64,000 nucleotides of DNA from contig NZ_JAEHOH010000001.1 of the NCBI RefSeq assembly GCF_016522505.1, forward strand, positions 186,001-250,000, given 5' to 3'. Both the position numbers and the translations under genes were made by a program. Source of the stretch: Leucobacter chromiisoli. GTDB lineage: Bacteria > Actinomycetota > Actinomycetes > Actinomycetales > Microbacteriaceae. Positions 8,366-18,100 of this stretch are shown here, piece by piece (position 1 is the first letter of the stretch; every line of letters begins with the position of its first letter). Under the pieces are notes generated by a model that worked only from the letters and a program-made list of their open reading frames with translations, did no database searches and had not been told where the DNA came from.

Positions 8366-9048
8366 TCAGGATCCTGCTGGCCGACGACCAGGAACTGGTG
8401 CGCGCCGGCCTGCGCGCCCTCGCCGAGCGCGACGGCGACATCTCGGTGGTGGGGGAGGCCGAGGACGGGCGGGCCGCCGTCGAGCTCTCCCGGATGCTGC
8501 GACCCGACGTCGTGCTGATGGATCTGCGCATGCCCGTCATGGGCGGCGTCGAGGCGACGCGTCGCATCGCCGGTGCGGGTTCCGGGCAGGGCGAGGCGTC
8601 GGGATCCTGCGAGGCCGCGGCGCCGCGGGTGCTCGTGCTGACCACCTTCGACGATGACGACGACGTGTTCGCCGCGCTCCGCTCGGGCGCCGCCGGGTAC
8701 CTGCTCAAGGACGTCTCGCCCGCGGACCTGCGACGCGCGATCCGCACCGTCGCGGCGGGGGAGGCGCTGCTGGATCCGGCGGTCACCGCGAGGGTGATGC
8801 GGGCGGCGGCGGGCCGCGGCGGAAGCTCCGAGCCGCTGCCCGCCGAGCTGACGGAGCGCGAGGCGGAGGTGCTCGCGCTCGTCGGGCGGGGCCTGTCGAA
8901 CGAGGAGATCGCGCGGGAGCTGTATCTCAGCCCGGCGACCGCGCGCACGTACGTCAGCCGCCTGCTCGCGAAGCTCGGCGCCCGGGATCGCGCGGCGCTC
9001 ATCGTCCTCGCGTATGAGACGGGGGCGGTGCGCCCGGGCGAGGGGTGA
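8362..9048 (+). CDS. Response regulator, NarL/FixJ family
   Basis: The protein has 228 residues. The receiver domain begins IRILLADDQELVRAGL and carries the phospho-acceptor Asp at about residue 54 (VVLMDLRMP). It holds an extra Gly/Ser/Glu-rich loop of about 19 residues (residues 74-92) before the conserved LVLTTFD strand, longer than usual for the family. The C-terminal LuxR-type helix-turn-helix (LTEREAEVLALVGRGLSNEE onward) binds DNA. It is translationally coupled to the sensor kinase by a GTGA overlap. A hairpin just after the stop probably ends the transcript. Confidence 0.95.
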   Translation: MIRILLADDQELVRAGLRALAERDGDISVVGEAEDGRAAVELSRMLRPDVVLMDLRMPVMGGVEATRRIAGAGSGQGEASGSCEAAAPRVLVLTTFDDDDDVFAALRSGAAGYLLKDVSPADLRRAIRTVAAGEALLDPAVTARVMRAAAGRGGSSEPLPAELTEREAEVLALVGRGLSNEEIARELYLSPATARTYVSRLLAKLGARDRAALIVLAYETGAVRPGEG

Positions 9049-9055
9049 GGATCTC

Positions 9056-9070
9056 CTCCGCGCGGCGGAG
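9056..9070 (+). terminator. Hairpin after the response regulator gene
   Basis: CTCCGC-GCG-GCGGAG forms a six-pair stem with a three-base loop eight bases after the stop codon. There is no T-run, as is common in high-GC actinobacteria. Confidence 0.5.
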
Positions 9071-9191
9071 CCGTCGCCGGGCGATCTCATCCGCAGGGCG
9101 GATCTGCGGCGGACGGGCGCGTCGATAGCGTGGACGGGACGGACGCGAGGGCGTCCGGACGACACCGACGACCGGGCAAGGGGAGAAGCGC

Positions 9192-9674
9192 ATGATCGAG
9201 CAGCTGCAGGAGTTCGCCGGAGGGTTCCCCGAGTGGGCGCAGGGGCTGGCGGTGGCCCTGGTGGCGATGATCCCGTTCGTGGAGTCCTACTTCGGCGCGG
9301 CCATCGGCGTGGCGATCGGCCTGCACCCGGTCGTCGCGGTCGGCGCGGCCGTGGTCGGCAACGTCGCCTCGATGCTGATCTTCGTGTTGGGCACGCACGC
9401 GACGCGGCAGCGGGTGCGGCAGGTGCGCGGTACGTCCGACGCGGCGGAGACGCCGAAGCGGCAGCGCCTGCGCCGCATGTTCGACCGGTTCGGGGTGCCC
9501 GGCGTCTCGCTGCTGGGGCAGACGTTCCTCCCCAGCCAGATCACGTCGGCGGCGATGGTCGGCTTCGGCGCCTCGAAGAACGCCGTGATCCTCTGGCAGA
9601 TCGTGTCGATCGCGCTGTGGGGCACCCTCTTCGGGGTGCTCGCCCTCCTCGGGGTCGGCCTGCTGCTGCGATAG
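9192..9674 (+). CDS. Small multidrug-export-like membrane protein (COG2426 type)
   Basis: The 160-residue protein has about four hydrophobic helices. The segment MIPFVESYFGAAIGVAIGL and the following small-residue helix are characteristic of the family annotated as putative small multidrug export protein (COG2426). A basic loop (about residues 75-95) separates the two halves. The ATG follows a GGGGAGAAG ribosome-binding site. The family name is historical and transport of drugs has little support, so the function is best left open. The gene stands alone and faces aspC, with a double hairpin between them. Confidence 0.75.
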   Translation: MIEQLQEFAGGFPEWAQGLAVALVAMIPFVESYFGAAIGVAIGLHPVVAVGAAVVGNVASMLIFVLGTHATRQRVRQVRGTSDAAETPKRQRLRRMFDRFGVPGVSLLGQTFLPSQITSAAMVGFGASKNAVILWQIVSIALWGTLFGVLALLGVGLLLR

Positions 9675-9681
9675 CCGGGTC

Positions 9682-9727
9682 GGGGGCGTGCGGCCCCCGC
9701 CCCGGGCAGGCGGGGCGCCCCGCCTGC
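9682..9727. terminator. Two strong hairpins between convergent genes
   Basis: GGGGGC-GTGCG-GCCCCC occupies 9682-9698. A perfect 22-base palindrome, beginning GCAGGCGGGG and reading the same on both strands, occupies 9706-9727. The second touches the aspC stop codon. Together they form a bidirectional terminator for the gene ending at 9674 and for aspC. Confidence 0.8.
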
Positions 9728-10929
9728 TACTCCGAGAGCAGCGCCTGGATGCGGCGGATCCCCTCGACCAGCGCCTCGTCGCCGAGCGCGTAGCTGAACC
9801 GCAGGTAGCCGCTCGGGCCGAACGCCTCGCCGGGCACCGCCGCGACCTCCGCCTCTGAGAGGATGAGGTCGGCGAGCTCCAGCGAGGTGGTCGGGGTGAC
9901 GCCCCGGTAGGCCTTGCCGAGCGCGCCCGTGACGTCGACGTAGGCGTAGAACGCGCCCTCGGGGGTCGGGCAGTTGAAGCCCGGCACCAGGTTCAGCTCC
10001 TCGACGATCAGCCTGCGTCTGCGGTCGAAGGCCCGGCGCATGTCCTCGATCGGCTGCTGCGGGCCGGTGAGCGCCGCGATCGCCGCGCGCTGGGCGATGT
10101 TGTTGATGTTCGACGTGAGGTGGGACTGCAGGTTCGCGGCGCCCTTGATCACGTCGGCCGGGCCGACCATCCAGCCCAGGCGCCAGCCGGTCATCGCGTA
10201 GGTCTTCGCGACGCCGTTCACGAGGATCGCGCGATCCTGCAGCGCGGGCACCGCCTCGACGATCGACAGCGCCTTCACGCCGTCGTACACGAGGTTCTGG
10301 TAGATCTCGTCTGCGACGACCCACAGGCCGTTGGCCTCGGCCCACTCGCCGATCGCCCTCGTCTCCTCGGGGGAGTAGACGGCGCCGGTCGGGTTCGAGG
10401 GCGAGACGAACAGCAGCACCTTGGTGCGCGGGGTGCGGGCGGCCTCGAGCTGGTCGACGGTCACCTTGTAGCCCTGATCCGCCCCGGCGAAGACCTCGAC
10501 GGCCTTGCCGTCGGCCAGCTGGATCGCCTCGGGGTAGGTGGTCCAGTACGGCGCGGGCAGCAGCACCTCGTCGCCCGGATCGAGCAGCACCTGGAACGCC
10601 TGGTACACGGCCTGCTTGCCGCCGTTGGTGACGATCACCTGCGACGCGGGCACCTCCCAGCCGGAGTCGCGAGCGGTCTTCGCGGCGACCGCCTCGCGCA
10701 GCTCGGGAAGCCCGGCGGCGGCGGTGTAGCGGAAGTTCCTCGGGTCGTCGAGCGCGGCCCGCGCCGCGTCCACGATGTGCTCGGGGGTCGGGAAGTCGGG
10801 CTCGCCGGCGGCGTAGCTGATGACGGGGCGGCCCTCGGCCTGGAGGGCTTTCGCCTTCGCATCGACCTTGAGGGTCGCGGATTCGGCGATGGACGCGATC
10901 TTCTTCGAAAGACGGGGGAGCTCAGTCAC
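9727..10929 (-). CDS. aspC: Pyridoxal-phosphate aminotransferase, aspartate aminotransferase type
   Basis: The 400-residue enzyme belongs to fold-type I, class I aminotransferases and would interconvert aspartate and 2-oxoglutarate with oxaloacetate and glutamate in the cytoplasm. Visible landmarks are the N-terminal [11 protein letters not shown] motif, the [13 protein letters not shown] segment with the cofactor-contacting Asn, [11 protein letters not shown], and the Schiff-base lysine in [16 protein letters not shown]. The C-terminal LRFSYAL supplies the substrate-binding Arg. The start is GTG at 10929, directly preceded by a TACGCT box at leaderless spacing. The open frame continues upstream only into the antisense of the tRNA. 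Some family members prefer other substrates, so the specificity is probable rather than certain. Confidence 0.9.
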   Translation of the reverse strand: MTELPRLSKKIASIAESATLKVDAKAKALQAEGRPVISYAAGEPDFPTPEHIVDAARAALDDPRNFRYTAAAGLPELREAVAAKTARDSGWEVPASQVIVTNGGKQAVYQAFQVLLDPGDEVLLPAPYWTTYPEAIQLADGKAVEVFAGADQGYKVTVDQLEAARTPRTKVLLFVSPSNPTGAVYSPEETRAIGEWAEANGLWVVADEIYQNLVYDGVKALSIVEAVPALQDRAILVNGVAKTYAMTGWRLGWMVGPADVIKGAANLQSHLTSNINNIAQRAAIAALTGPQQPIEDMRRAFDRRRRLIVEELNLVPGFNCPTPEGAFYAYVDVTGALGKAYRGVTPTTSLELADLILSEAEVAAVPGEAFGPSGYLRFSYALGDEALVEGIRRIQALLSE

Positions 10930-10935
10930 GCCTCC

Positions 10936-10941
10936 AGCGTA
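10936..10941 (-). promoter_or_regulatory. -10 box of a leaderless promoter for aspC
   Basis: On the minus strand TACGCT is followed by six bases and then the GTG start. There is no other ribosome-binding site, which supports both the start choice and a leaderless transcript. Confidence 0.55.
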
Positions 10942-11006
10942 GGGCACGAGGCCGGGAACTCCGAGACGGAGGCGGGATCGTCGACGGGCGTCGGATGAGG
11001 GCCGGT

Positions 11007-11035
11007 TCGACAAGCCGTCCTCGATCCCGTAGACT
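11007..11035 (+). promoter_or_regulatory. Promoter for tRNA-Trp, secE and nusG
   Basis: TCGACA (11007-11012, five of six matches to the consensus -35) is separated by 17 bases from TAGACT (11030-11035). It lies about 90 bases before the tRNA and is the best sigma-70 type promoter in this intergenic region. The tRNA, secE and nusG that follow are likely on one transcript. Confidence 0.65.
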
Positions 11036-11128
11036 TCGGGAGGTAGTTGACTTCCGCCAGAATTTCCTATGCCTGAAGGCGATCTCGAGGATCGTGTGCA
11101 GCGGGAGAGGCTGGTCGGGGCAGCCCAT

Positions 11129-11204
11129 AGGGCGGTGGCGCAATTGGTAGCGCAGCGGTCTCCAAAACCGCAGGTTGCAGGTTCGAGTCCTGTCCGCCCT
11201 GCCA
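11129..11204 (+). tRNA. trnW: tRNA-Trp (anticodon CCA)
   Basis: The seven-pair acceptor stem AGGGCGG/CCGCCCT closes a standard cloverleaf. The anticodon arm is GCGGT-CTCCAAA-ACCGC, with anticodon CCA for tryptophan. The T-arm carries GTTCGAGTCC. Discriminator G is followed by an encoded CCA at 11202-11204. A tRNA-Trp directly before secE is a conserved actinobacterial arrangement. Confidence 0.97.
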
Positions 11205-11252
11205 CACCCCGCGGGTGTTCCGCACCCGGGGGAGATTGAAAGGACGAAGCCC

Positions 11253-11525
11253 GTGAGCAGCAACGAGATCGACGAGACCGGCGGCGGTCTGGTCGAGCGC
11301 GCCAAGGCTGATCGCGCCGCGAAGAAGTCCTGGTTCGGGCGGGTGGTCCTGTTCATCCAGCAGGTCATCGCCGAGCTGAAGAAGGTCGTCACGCCGACCC
11401 GCAAGGAACTCGTCAACTTCACGCTGGTGGTGCTGGCCTTCGTCGTCATCATGATGGCTCTGGTGTGGGTGCTCGACCAGGCCTTCGGCTGGGTCACGGT
11501 GTTCCTCTTCGGCACACCCGGCTAA
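11253..11525 (+). CDS. secE: Preprotein translocase subunit SecE
   Basis: This 90-residue protein has the actinobacterial SecE layout: a short acidic N-terminus, a basic amphipathic helix containing [20 protein letters not shown], and one transmembrane helix (about residues 57-82). It joins SecY and SecG in the channel that exports unfolded proteins. GTG at 11253 is chosen because it follows an AAAGGA ribosome-binding site; the frame upstream runs into the tRNA. nusG starts 49 bases downstream, the usual order. Confidence 0.95.
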   Translation: MSSNEIDETGGGLVERAKADRAAKKSWFGRVVLFIQQVIAELKKVVTPTRKELVNFTLVVLAFVVIMMALVWVLDQAFGWVTVFLFGTPG

Positions 11526-11574
11526 CGAGCCGGCCGCCCGACCCCTCAGTTCCTGCAAGGAGAGTAAGAGTCAG

Positions 11575-12375
11575 ATGACCAGCGAGAACAGCAACACCCC
11601 CGAGGCCGACCTCGACGCGGCGCTCGACGCGCTGGCGCAGTCGGGCGATCCGGTGGCGGACGCCGCCGTGGAGGACGCCCTCGACATCGACAGCAGCGAG
11701 GAGGCCGAGGCCGCCGCGAGTGCGATCGTCGACGAGGAGACCGAGGAGGAGGCCGCCTCCGAGGATCCCTACGCGGCCTTCAAGCGCGAGCTGCGTGCGA
11801 AGCCCGGCAAGTGGTACGTCGTGCACAGCTACGCCGGCTACGAGCGCAAGGTGAAGTCGAACCTCTGGAACCGTCGCGAGACGATGGGCGCGGTCGACGA
11901 CATCTACGAGATCCAGGTCCCCATGGAAGACGTCATGGAGGTCAAGAACGGCCAGCGCAAGATGGTCACCCGCGTGCGCATTCCCGGCTACGTGCTGGTC
12001 CGCATGAACCTCAACGAGAACTCCTGGTCCGTCGTGCGCCACACCCCGGGCGTCACCGGCTTCGTCGGCAACGCGCACAACCCGGTGCCGCTGCGCTTCA
12101 AGGAGGCCTTCGAGATGCTGAAGAGCACCGTCGAGCTCGAGCCGGTCGCCACCGCGAAGTCGAAGGCCGCGGCGACGGCCGCCGCGCAGGGCCAGATCGA
12201 GATCGATTTCGAGATCGGCGAGACCATCACGATCAAGTCGGGCTCCTTCGAGGGCCTGCCGGGCACGATCAGCGAGATCAACGCGGCCAGCGGCAAGCTG
12301 ACCGTGCTGGTCTCCCTCTTCGAGCGCGAGACCCCGGTCGAGCTCAGCTTCGACCAGGTCACCAAGATGGTCTGA
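11575..12375 (+). CDS. nusG: Transcription termination/antitermination factor NusG
   Basis: The 266-residue protein has an acidic N-terminal extension of about 75 residues, typical of actinobacterial NusG. The NGN domain follows, beginning [19 protein letters not shown], with [11 protein letters not shown] and TPGVTGFVG. The C-terminal KOW domain is recognisable by [20 protein letters not shown]. NusG binds RNA polymerase and links it to Rho or the ribosome. An AAGGAG ribosome-binding site precedes the ATG. It ends the secE-nusG transcript, with a strong hairpin 25 bases later. Confidence 0.96.
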   Translation: MTSENSNTPEADLDAALDALAQSGDPVADAAVEDALDIDSSEEAEAAASAIVDEETEEEAASEDPYAAFKRELRAKPGKWYVVHSYAGYERKVKSNLWNRRETMGAVDDIYEIQVPMEDVMEVKNGQRKMVTRVRIPGYVLVRMNLNENSWSVVRHTPGVTGFVGNAHNPVPLRFKEAFEMLKSTVELEPVATAKSKAAATAAAQGQIEIDFEIGETITIKSGSFEGLPGTISEINAASGKLTVLVSLFERETPVELSFDQVTKMV

Positions 12376-12400
12376 GGTTCGCCCCTCTCGCGAGACTTCT

Positions 12401-12440
12401 CGAAGCGCCCCGGCCGCCCACGCGGCGACGGGGCGCTTCG
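12401..12440 (+). terminator. Terminator after nusG
   Basis: An 11-base perfect stem, CGAAGCGCCCC/GGGGCGCTTCG, with an 18-base loop lies just after nusG. There is no T-run. It separates the secE-nusG unit from the ribosomal protein genes. Confidence 0.75.
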
Positions 12441-12504
12441 CGTTGCGCCGCCCGCGGCTTCCGGGCTCCGGACGCCGTGAGGTGCGGAACCGTCTCGGAT
12501 CGAG

Positions 12505-12510
12505 TACACT
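12505..12510 (+). promoter_or_regulatory. Putative -10 box for rplK-rplA
   Basis: TACACT, preceded by CGAG, lies in the 200-base stretch between the nusG terminator and rplK. It would give a leader of about 125 bases. No convincing -35 box is seen, so the call is tentative. The rest of the interval shows nothing else. Confidence 0.4.
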
Positions 12511-12642
12511 TGCATGGTTTGCGTCTTCCGGCGCGCCCCTCGCGGGTGCGGCCGCGACGGCGCGGACGGGCACCGCGCTCCGGAACGGCCGGAGAAGCGG
12601 GAGAACAAGCGCGTCAGCGCGAGTTCGAGAAAGGAAACAATC

Positions 12643-13071
12643 ATGGCAAAGGCCAAGAAGGTTACCGGTCTGATCAAGCTTCAGATCGCAGCCGGCGCCG
12701 CCAACCCCGCACCCCCCGTGGGTCCTGCGCTGGGTCAGCACGGCGTCAACATCATGGAGTTCTGCAAGGCCTACAACGCGGCCACGGAATCCCAGCGCGG
12801 CAACGTCGTTCCGGTGGAGATCACCGTCTACGAGGACCGTTCGTTCACCTTCGTCCTGAAGACCCCGCCGGCCGCCGAGCTGCTCAAGAAGGCCGCCGGC
12901 GTGCAGAAGGGCTCGGGCACCCCGCACACCGTCAAGGTCGCCAAGGTGACCGCCGAGCAGGTCCGCGCGATCGCCGAGCAGAAGCAGGCCGATCTCAACG
13001 CGAACGACCTGGATCAGGCGGCGAAGATCATCGCGGGCACCGCTCGCTCCATGGGCATCACGGTCGAGTAA
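12643..13071 (+). CDS. rplK: 50S ribosomal protein L11
   Basis: The 143-residue product is full length for L11. The N-terminus ([15 protein letters not shown], then [20 protein letters not shown]) and the C-terminal rRNA-binding domain with [11 protein letters not shown] are unmistakable. It forms part of the GTPase-associated region of the large subunit. The ATG at 12643 follows a GAAAGGAA ribosome-binding site; the open frame upstream is chance. rplA follows after 11 bases. Confidence 0.98.
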   Translation: MAKAKKVTGLIKLQIAAGAANPAPPVGPALGQHGVNIMEFCKAYNAATESQRGNVVPVEITVYEDRSFTFVLKTPPAAELLKKAAGVQKGSGTPHTVKVAKVTAEQVRAIAEQKQADLNANDLDQAAKIIAGTARSMGITVE

Positions 13072-13082
13072 GGGGTACGGAT

Positions 13083-13772
13083 ATGGCACAGAAGTCAAAG
13101 GCGTACCGCGCCGCTGCCGCGAAGATCGAGGCAGGCAAGTTCTACACTCCCGCTGAGGCCGTCGCCCTGGCGAAGGAGACCGGTTCGGCCAAGACCGACT
13201 CGACCGTCGAGGTCGCCGTCAAGCTCGGCGTGGACCCCCGCAAGGCGGACCAGATGGTGCGCGGCACCGTCAGCCTGCCCCACGGCACCGGCAAGACCGC
13301 CCGCGTCATCGTGTTCGCGAACGGCCCCGCGGCCGAGGCGGCGCTCGCCGCGGGCGCCGACGAGGTCGGCGGCGACGAGCTCATCGAGAAGGTGGCCGCC
13401 GGCTACACCGACTTCGACTCGGCGGTCGCGACCCCCGACCTCATGGGCAAGGTCGGCCGTCTGGGCAAGGTGCTCGGCCCCCGCGGTCTGATGCCGAACC
13501 CGAAGACCGGCACCGTCACGCCGGATCCGGCGAAGGCCGTGACCGACATCAAGGGCGGCAAGATCGAGTTCCGCGTCGACAAGCACGCCAACGTGCACTT
13601 CATCGTCGGCAAGGCCTCGTTCTCGGCCGAGCAGCTGAGCGAGAACATCGCCTCGGTGCTCGAGGAGATCGGGCGTCTGAAGCCCTCCTCCTCGAAGGGC
13701 AAGTACGTGCTGAAGGGCGCCGTCTCGACGACCTTCGGCCCGGGCATCCCGCTCGACGTCGCAGGCCTCTGA
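13083..13772 (+). CDS. rplA: 50S ribosomal protein L1
   Basis: The 229-residue product is full length and carries L1 hallmarks such as [37 protein letters not shown]-like [19 protein letters not shown], and the C-terminal segment ending [12 protein letters not shown]1 binds 23S rRNA at the stalk by the E site, and in many bacteria represses its own operon by binding the mRNA leader. It lies 11 bases after rplK, and a very strong terminator follows. Confidence 0.98.
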   Translation: MAQKSKAYRAAAAKIEAGKFYTPAEAVALAKETGSAKTDSTVEVAVKLGVDPRKADQMVRGTVSLPHGTGKTARVIVFANGPAAEAALAAGADEVGGDELIEKVAAGYTDFDSAVATPDLMGKVGRLGKVLGPRGLMPNPKTGTVTPDPAKAVTDIKGGKIEFRVDKHANVHFIVGKASFSAEQLSENIASVLEEIGRLKPSSSKGKYVLKGAVSTTFGPGIPLDVAGL

Positions 13773-13789
13773 TCGAGTAGATCACCGGG

Positions 13790-13823
13790 CGAAGGCCCCC
13801 GCGCTCCGGCGCGGGGGCCTTCG
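13790..13823 (+). terminator. Strong terminator after rplA
   Basis: A 15-base perfect stem (arms 13790-13804 and 13809-13823, beginning CGAAGGCCCCC) encloses a four-base TCCG loop. It is among the most stable hairpins in the window and closes the rplK-rplA unit. Confidence 0.9.
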
Positions 13824-13849
13824 TCGTGCGCGCGGCGGGTTCGCCGGTG

Positions 13850-13878
13850 CTGAAAACGAGCTGAGATGAATCTAGGAT
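13850..13878 (+). promoter_or_regulatory. Promoter for the kinase/phosphatase surface operon
   Basis: CTGAAA (13850-13855) and TAGGAT (13873-13878) are spaced 17 bases apart. This is the only promoter-like sequence between the rplA terminator and the kinase gene, and probably drives the eight-gene operon that ends at 29374. Confidence 0.55.
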
Positions 13879-13885
13879 TGATCTC

Positions 13886-13987
13886 GTGCCCACACTCTGC
13901 GCCTCCAGCACACCGGTCGGACGGGATCCCGGATCCCGGCGCCCCGGGTGCCGCGCGACGCCGGAGCGGGGGCTCGGAGATGGGTGA
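13886..13987 (+). CDS. Possible leaderless leader peptide coupled to the kinase gene
   Basis: A GTG lies seven bases after the TAGGAT box, the spacing seen for leaderless genes here. It opens a 33-codon frame with the peptide start [14 protein letters not shown]. The stop codon (13985-13987) overlaps the kinase ATG at 13980 by eight bases. The kinase ATG has no properly spaced ribosome-binding site (GGAG abuts it), so termination-reinitiation would explain its translation. Open frames are common by chance at this G+C, so this remains a hypothesis. The peptide has no known relatives that I can name. Confidence 0.3.
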   Translation: MPTLCASSTPVGRDPGSRRPGCRATPERGLGDG

Positions 13988-15104
13988 GCGAGCGGCGGAG
14001 CAGCCGCCGCTGATCTCGGGATTCGGGTACGTCCGGCCTCTCGGCTCGGGCGGTTTCGCCCGCGTCTACCTGTACGAGCAGGACATGCCGCGGCGAGTGG
14101 TCGCGGTGAAGGTGCTCGAGGAGGATCTGTCGACCCCGACCGACCGGTCGGTGTTCGAGGCGGAGGCCGACACGATGGCGCGCCTGTCGAGCCACCCCTC
14201 CATCGTCTCGATCTTCCAGGCGAGCGTCTCCTCGGACGGCCGGCCCTACCTCGCCATGGAGTACTGCCCCGATTCGATGCGGGCCCGCACGAAGGGACGC
14301 CCGGCGCCCGTGGCCGAGGTGCTCGACGCCGGGGTGCGACTGGCCGGCGCCCTCGAGACGGCCCACCAGGCCGGCGTGCTGCACCGCGACATCAAGCCGT
14401 CCAACGTGCTGATCTCGACGACGGGCAGACCGGCCCTCGCCGATTTCGGGATCGCGTCGCTGCGCGGCCGCGTGCACGGCGAGGGCGCCTCCCAGGCCAT
14501 GTCGATCCCGTGGGCGGCGCCGGAGATCATCACGGGCGAGGCCAGCGGCACGATCGCGAGCGAGGTGTGGTCGCTCGGCGCGACGCTGTACACCTTCGCC
14601 GCCGGCCGCTCCCCGTTCGAGAGCGGCGATCGCGTGCAGAACACGCAGGCGAAGATGAGCGCCCGCATCGAGAAGGCGCGGTACGCGCCCCTGTCGGCGT
14701 CGCCCGGCTACGAGGCGCTCGACGCCGTGCTCGCCCGCGCCATGAGCCGGTCGCCGCGGGATCGATTCCCGTCGATGCGGGAGTTCGGCCTGGCGCTGCA
14801 GCAGTTGCAGCGCCACTACGGGCTGGACGTGACCCCGCTCGACGTCGTCTCGGCCGGCTGGGTGACCCCGGCCGCGCACGACGACCGGGTGCGGGGGCCG
14901 GTCGTCTCCTCGGTGCAGCGGAGCAGCCGGGCGCAGAAGCGGGCCGATCATCTCGCGCGGGATCGCGGCACCGACCGCGACGGCCTCGTGATCGACGCCC
15001 CGGGCCCGAGCCCGCTGCGGGCCGGGCTCATCGGCGCGGGCATCGCGGTCGCGGCCATCGGCGCGATCGCGCTCGCGGTGCTGGTCCTGGGCGGTGGGCT
15101 GTGA
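13980..15104 (+). CDS. Membrane Ser/Thr protein kinase, PknB-like
   Basis: This 374-residue Hanks-type kinase has an intact catalytic core: glycine loop GSGGFARV (about residues 22-29), VAVKV with Lys about 44, HRDIKPSNV with Asp about 137, DFG with Asp about 155 and APE about 180-182. A juxtamembrane linker and one C-terminal transmembrane helix (about 345-374) follow. There is no extracellular sensor such as PASTA; the next gene's large surface protein may play that part. ATG 13980 fits the expected kinase N-terminus; an ATG at 13866 in the same frame would add 38 residues of poor quality. It heads an operon that also holds an FHA protein and a PP2C phosphatase, its likely partner and antagonist. 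Confidence 0.9.
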   Translation: MGERAAEQPPLISGFGYVRPLGSGGFARVYLYEQDMPRRVVAVKVLEEDLSTPTDRSVFEAEADTMARLSSHPSIVSIFQASVSSDGRPYLAMEYCPDSMRARTKGRPAPVAEVLDAGVRLAGALETAHQAGVLHRDIKPSNVLISTTGRPALADFGIASLRGRVHGEGASQAMSIPWAAPEIITGEASGTIASEVWSLGATLYTFAAGRSPFESGDRVQNTQAKMSARIEKARYAPLSASPGYEALDAVLARAMSRSPRDRFPSMREFGLALQQLQRHYGLDVTPLDVVSAGWVTPAAHDDRVRGPVVSSVQRSSRAQKRADHLARDRGTDRDGLVIDAPGPSPLRAGLIGAGIAVAAIGAIALAVLVLGGGL

Positions 15105-15115
15105 GGAGGAGCGCC

Positions 15116-18100
15116 GTGCGGAGCGGGCCGGGGGAGTCCCGCAGATCCCGCACCGTCAGCTGGATCGCGGGCGGCCTCGCCGTCGCGGTGATCGCGACGA
15201 TCGCGGTCGTGGCGAGCGGCTACGACGCGCGCGAGACGCCCCGCGAGGAGGCCTCGGTCTGGACGGTGCGGTCGAGCGGCCAGTACGCCCGGGTCAACAC
15301 GGAGACCGGAGAGATCGACACGGTGCGCCGGATCGACAACCCCAGCGGGCTGGTGCAGTCGAGCTCCGGCGGAGTGCTGCTGAGCAACGGCAACGGGCAG
15401 GCCTGGACGATCGACCCGCGCCTGCCCGGCGACCTCGTCGCCGAGACGGACGGTGCGGGCGGGGATGCGGTCGGCGGCGCGCCGGGCGCGCCGGACGACG
15501 CGGCGGGTGGATCGGCGGTCGATGGCACGGTCGCCGATCCCACGGTGGACGCGCCGGGGCCGGCCGCCGGGGACGAGGGGCCGGGGGCGATGCGCACGCC
15601 CGAGGGCACCCGCGACGTCGTGTCCGCCGGCGGGGTCGTGGTCTTCCGCACCGAGTCGGGATCGGTCTACCTGAGCCGCTTCGAGACCGGCGACGGCACC
15701 TCCGGTGCGGGCCCGGGCCTCACCGAGCCGCTGCTCCTCGACCCGCTCGAGGCGCAGCGGGGCGACGAGGCCGCAGAGACGGCCGAACCCGACGCGAGCG
15801 GCGAGGCGGAGGGCGCGGACGAGGGCGACGGCGCCGACGGTCCGCAACCGGGCGGGCCCTATCGCGCCGACGCGGTCGCCGTCGACGACGCCGGTCTGGT
15901 GGCCCTCTTCTCGAGCGAGGAGCGGGCCGTCCGCTGGTTCGACGCGACGGCCGAGGGCGGCGCCGGGGCGTTCGTCGGCGGCGCGAGCGAGACGCCGGAC
16001 GTCCCGGCCGACGGGATCCAGCTGGCCGGCGTGGCCGGCGAGTGGGTGCTCCTCGACGCCGAGAGCGGGAGGGTCTGGATCGAGGGCCGCGAGGAGACCG
16101 TCGAACTCGACACCGCGGGCGGCGCCAGGCTGCAGGCCTCGAGCGCCGGAACCGGCGGAGGCGCGCCGCGCGCGCTGATCGCCGACTCGACGGGCCTCTG
16201 GGCCGTGGGCAAGAGCGGCTCGGCCGAGCGGATCGCCGAGGCCGAGGGGCTGCCGGCGCAACCGGTGGCCGTCGGGGACCGCATGCACGCGGCGTGGATC
16301 GGTCCCTCCGGTGGCACGCTCTGGTCGTCCGGCGAGGACGGGGCCGGCGGGGAGACCCTGCCGCTGGAGCTCGACGACACCGTCGAGGACATGGGCGAGT
16401 TCGAGCCCGTGATCCGGAGCAACGGCAGCCGGGCCGTGGTCGCCGAGACGCGCACCGGCATGATGTGGACCGTGCCCGACGGCAGGCTCATCCCCGTCGA
16501 GCAGTGGACGCTGGTCGATCCTCCGAAGCAGGAGCAGGGCACGGTCGTCGTGCAGGACGTGACCGAGCAGGAGCCGCCGGTCGCGATGGACGACGCCTTC
16601 GGGGTGCGCCCGGGCGAGCCGGCGCCGCTGCCCGTGCTGCTGAACGACTACGACCCGAATCGCCGCGATGCGCTGACGATCGTGCCCGAGGAGCTGGGAG
16701 CGGGGCTCCCCGCCGAGTTCGGCGCCGTGGAGATGCTCGCCGACGGCCAGGGCCTGACGGTGACGCCCACCGCGTCGGCGACCGGGACCGCCTCGTTCTC
16801 CTACCGCATCACCGACGGCACCGCGGTCTCGGAGCCGGCGACGGTGACGCTCACCGCCGTGGCCGACGACGTCGACACGGCCCCCGAGTGGTGCCCCGTC
16901 GAGGGCTGCCAGCGGGCCTGGCCGTCCCCGGAGATCACACCAGGGGGGACGCTCGTGCTGCCGATCCTCGAGGGGTGGGTCGATCCCGAGGGCGACCCCA
17001 TGATGCTCGTCTCGGCCACGCCGGTGGATCCGGCGGATCCGGTGCGCGCGCTCGTCACCTCCGACGGCCGCTTCGCGCTGCGCCACACCGACCCCAACGC
17101 GGGCGAGGGCGAGGTCTCCGTCGTGATCGCCGTGCGGGACGCCCGCGGCGAGACGCGGGAGCGCGAACTGCACGTGCGGGTGCGCGCCGGCGCGCTGATG
17201 GAGCTCTCGCCCATCGCGAGCACCGTCGCGACGAACGAAACGACGACCCTCCGCCCGCTCGGGCGGGTGAGCGGCGGCTCGGGCTCCTACGCGCTCGTCG
17301 ACGCCGTCGCGCAGGACGGCGCCCTCGACGCCCGGGTGAACCAGGGCGCCGGCACGATCGAGGTGACCGCCTCGGAACCCGGCAGCACCGTGCTCACCGT
17401 CACCGTGCGCGACACGGGGACGGAGGCCGAGACCACGGGGACCCTGCGGGTCACGGCGGTCGACTCGAGGCCGCCGCTCGGATTGCCGCCGCTGCGCGCC
17501 TTCGTACGGCCGCTCTCCGACACGACCGTGGAGGTGCTCGACGCGATCCCCGGCGCGAACGGCCGCTCGCTGGTGGTGCGCTCGGCGAGCGTCGTGGACG
17601 GCGAGATGCGGGCCGACGTGATCGATCACTCGCGCATCCGCGTCTCGGGCAGCACTCCGGACGGCGCACCCGGCCGCATCGGCGCGGCGGAGGTGGTCGT
17701 CGCGGAGGAGGGCGCGACCTCGCAGGGCCGGCTCACGGTGTTCCAGGTGCCCGAGAACGCCGACGGCGGGGTGATCGCGGTCGCGGACACGGCGACCGTG
17801 CGCGCGGGGTCGGTGGTCGACATCGCGGTGCTCGACAACGACGTCTCCGAGCCCGGCGAGCGCCTGGTGCTGCACCCCGAGATCGGGGCCCCGGGAACGA
17901 AGGGCGAGCTCGCCTTCGCGTCGGGCAAGACGCTGCGCTACCTGGCGCCCGCCGAGCCCGGCACCTACACGCTGAGCTACACGGCGTACGGGGCGAGTTC
18001 GCCCGAGTCGGGGGACGTCGGCCACGTCCGGGTGACGGTGCTGCCGAAGGACGGCAACCGCGATCCGCAGCCCGCGTCCGTCACCGTGCGGCTCGCGCCC

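Noticed and set aside
12376-12642. A short gene or attenuator peptide between nusG and rplK
   Set aside because: Only a terminator and a weak -10 box are seen; the upstream extension of the rplK frame lacks a start signal and is not conserved in L11.
14948-18025. Long minus-strand frame and several plus-strand frames across the giant surface protein
   Set aside because: They have skewed Arg/His/Gly composition and no motifs, while the main frame has Ig-like and FN3 signatures and overlaps its neighbours properly.
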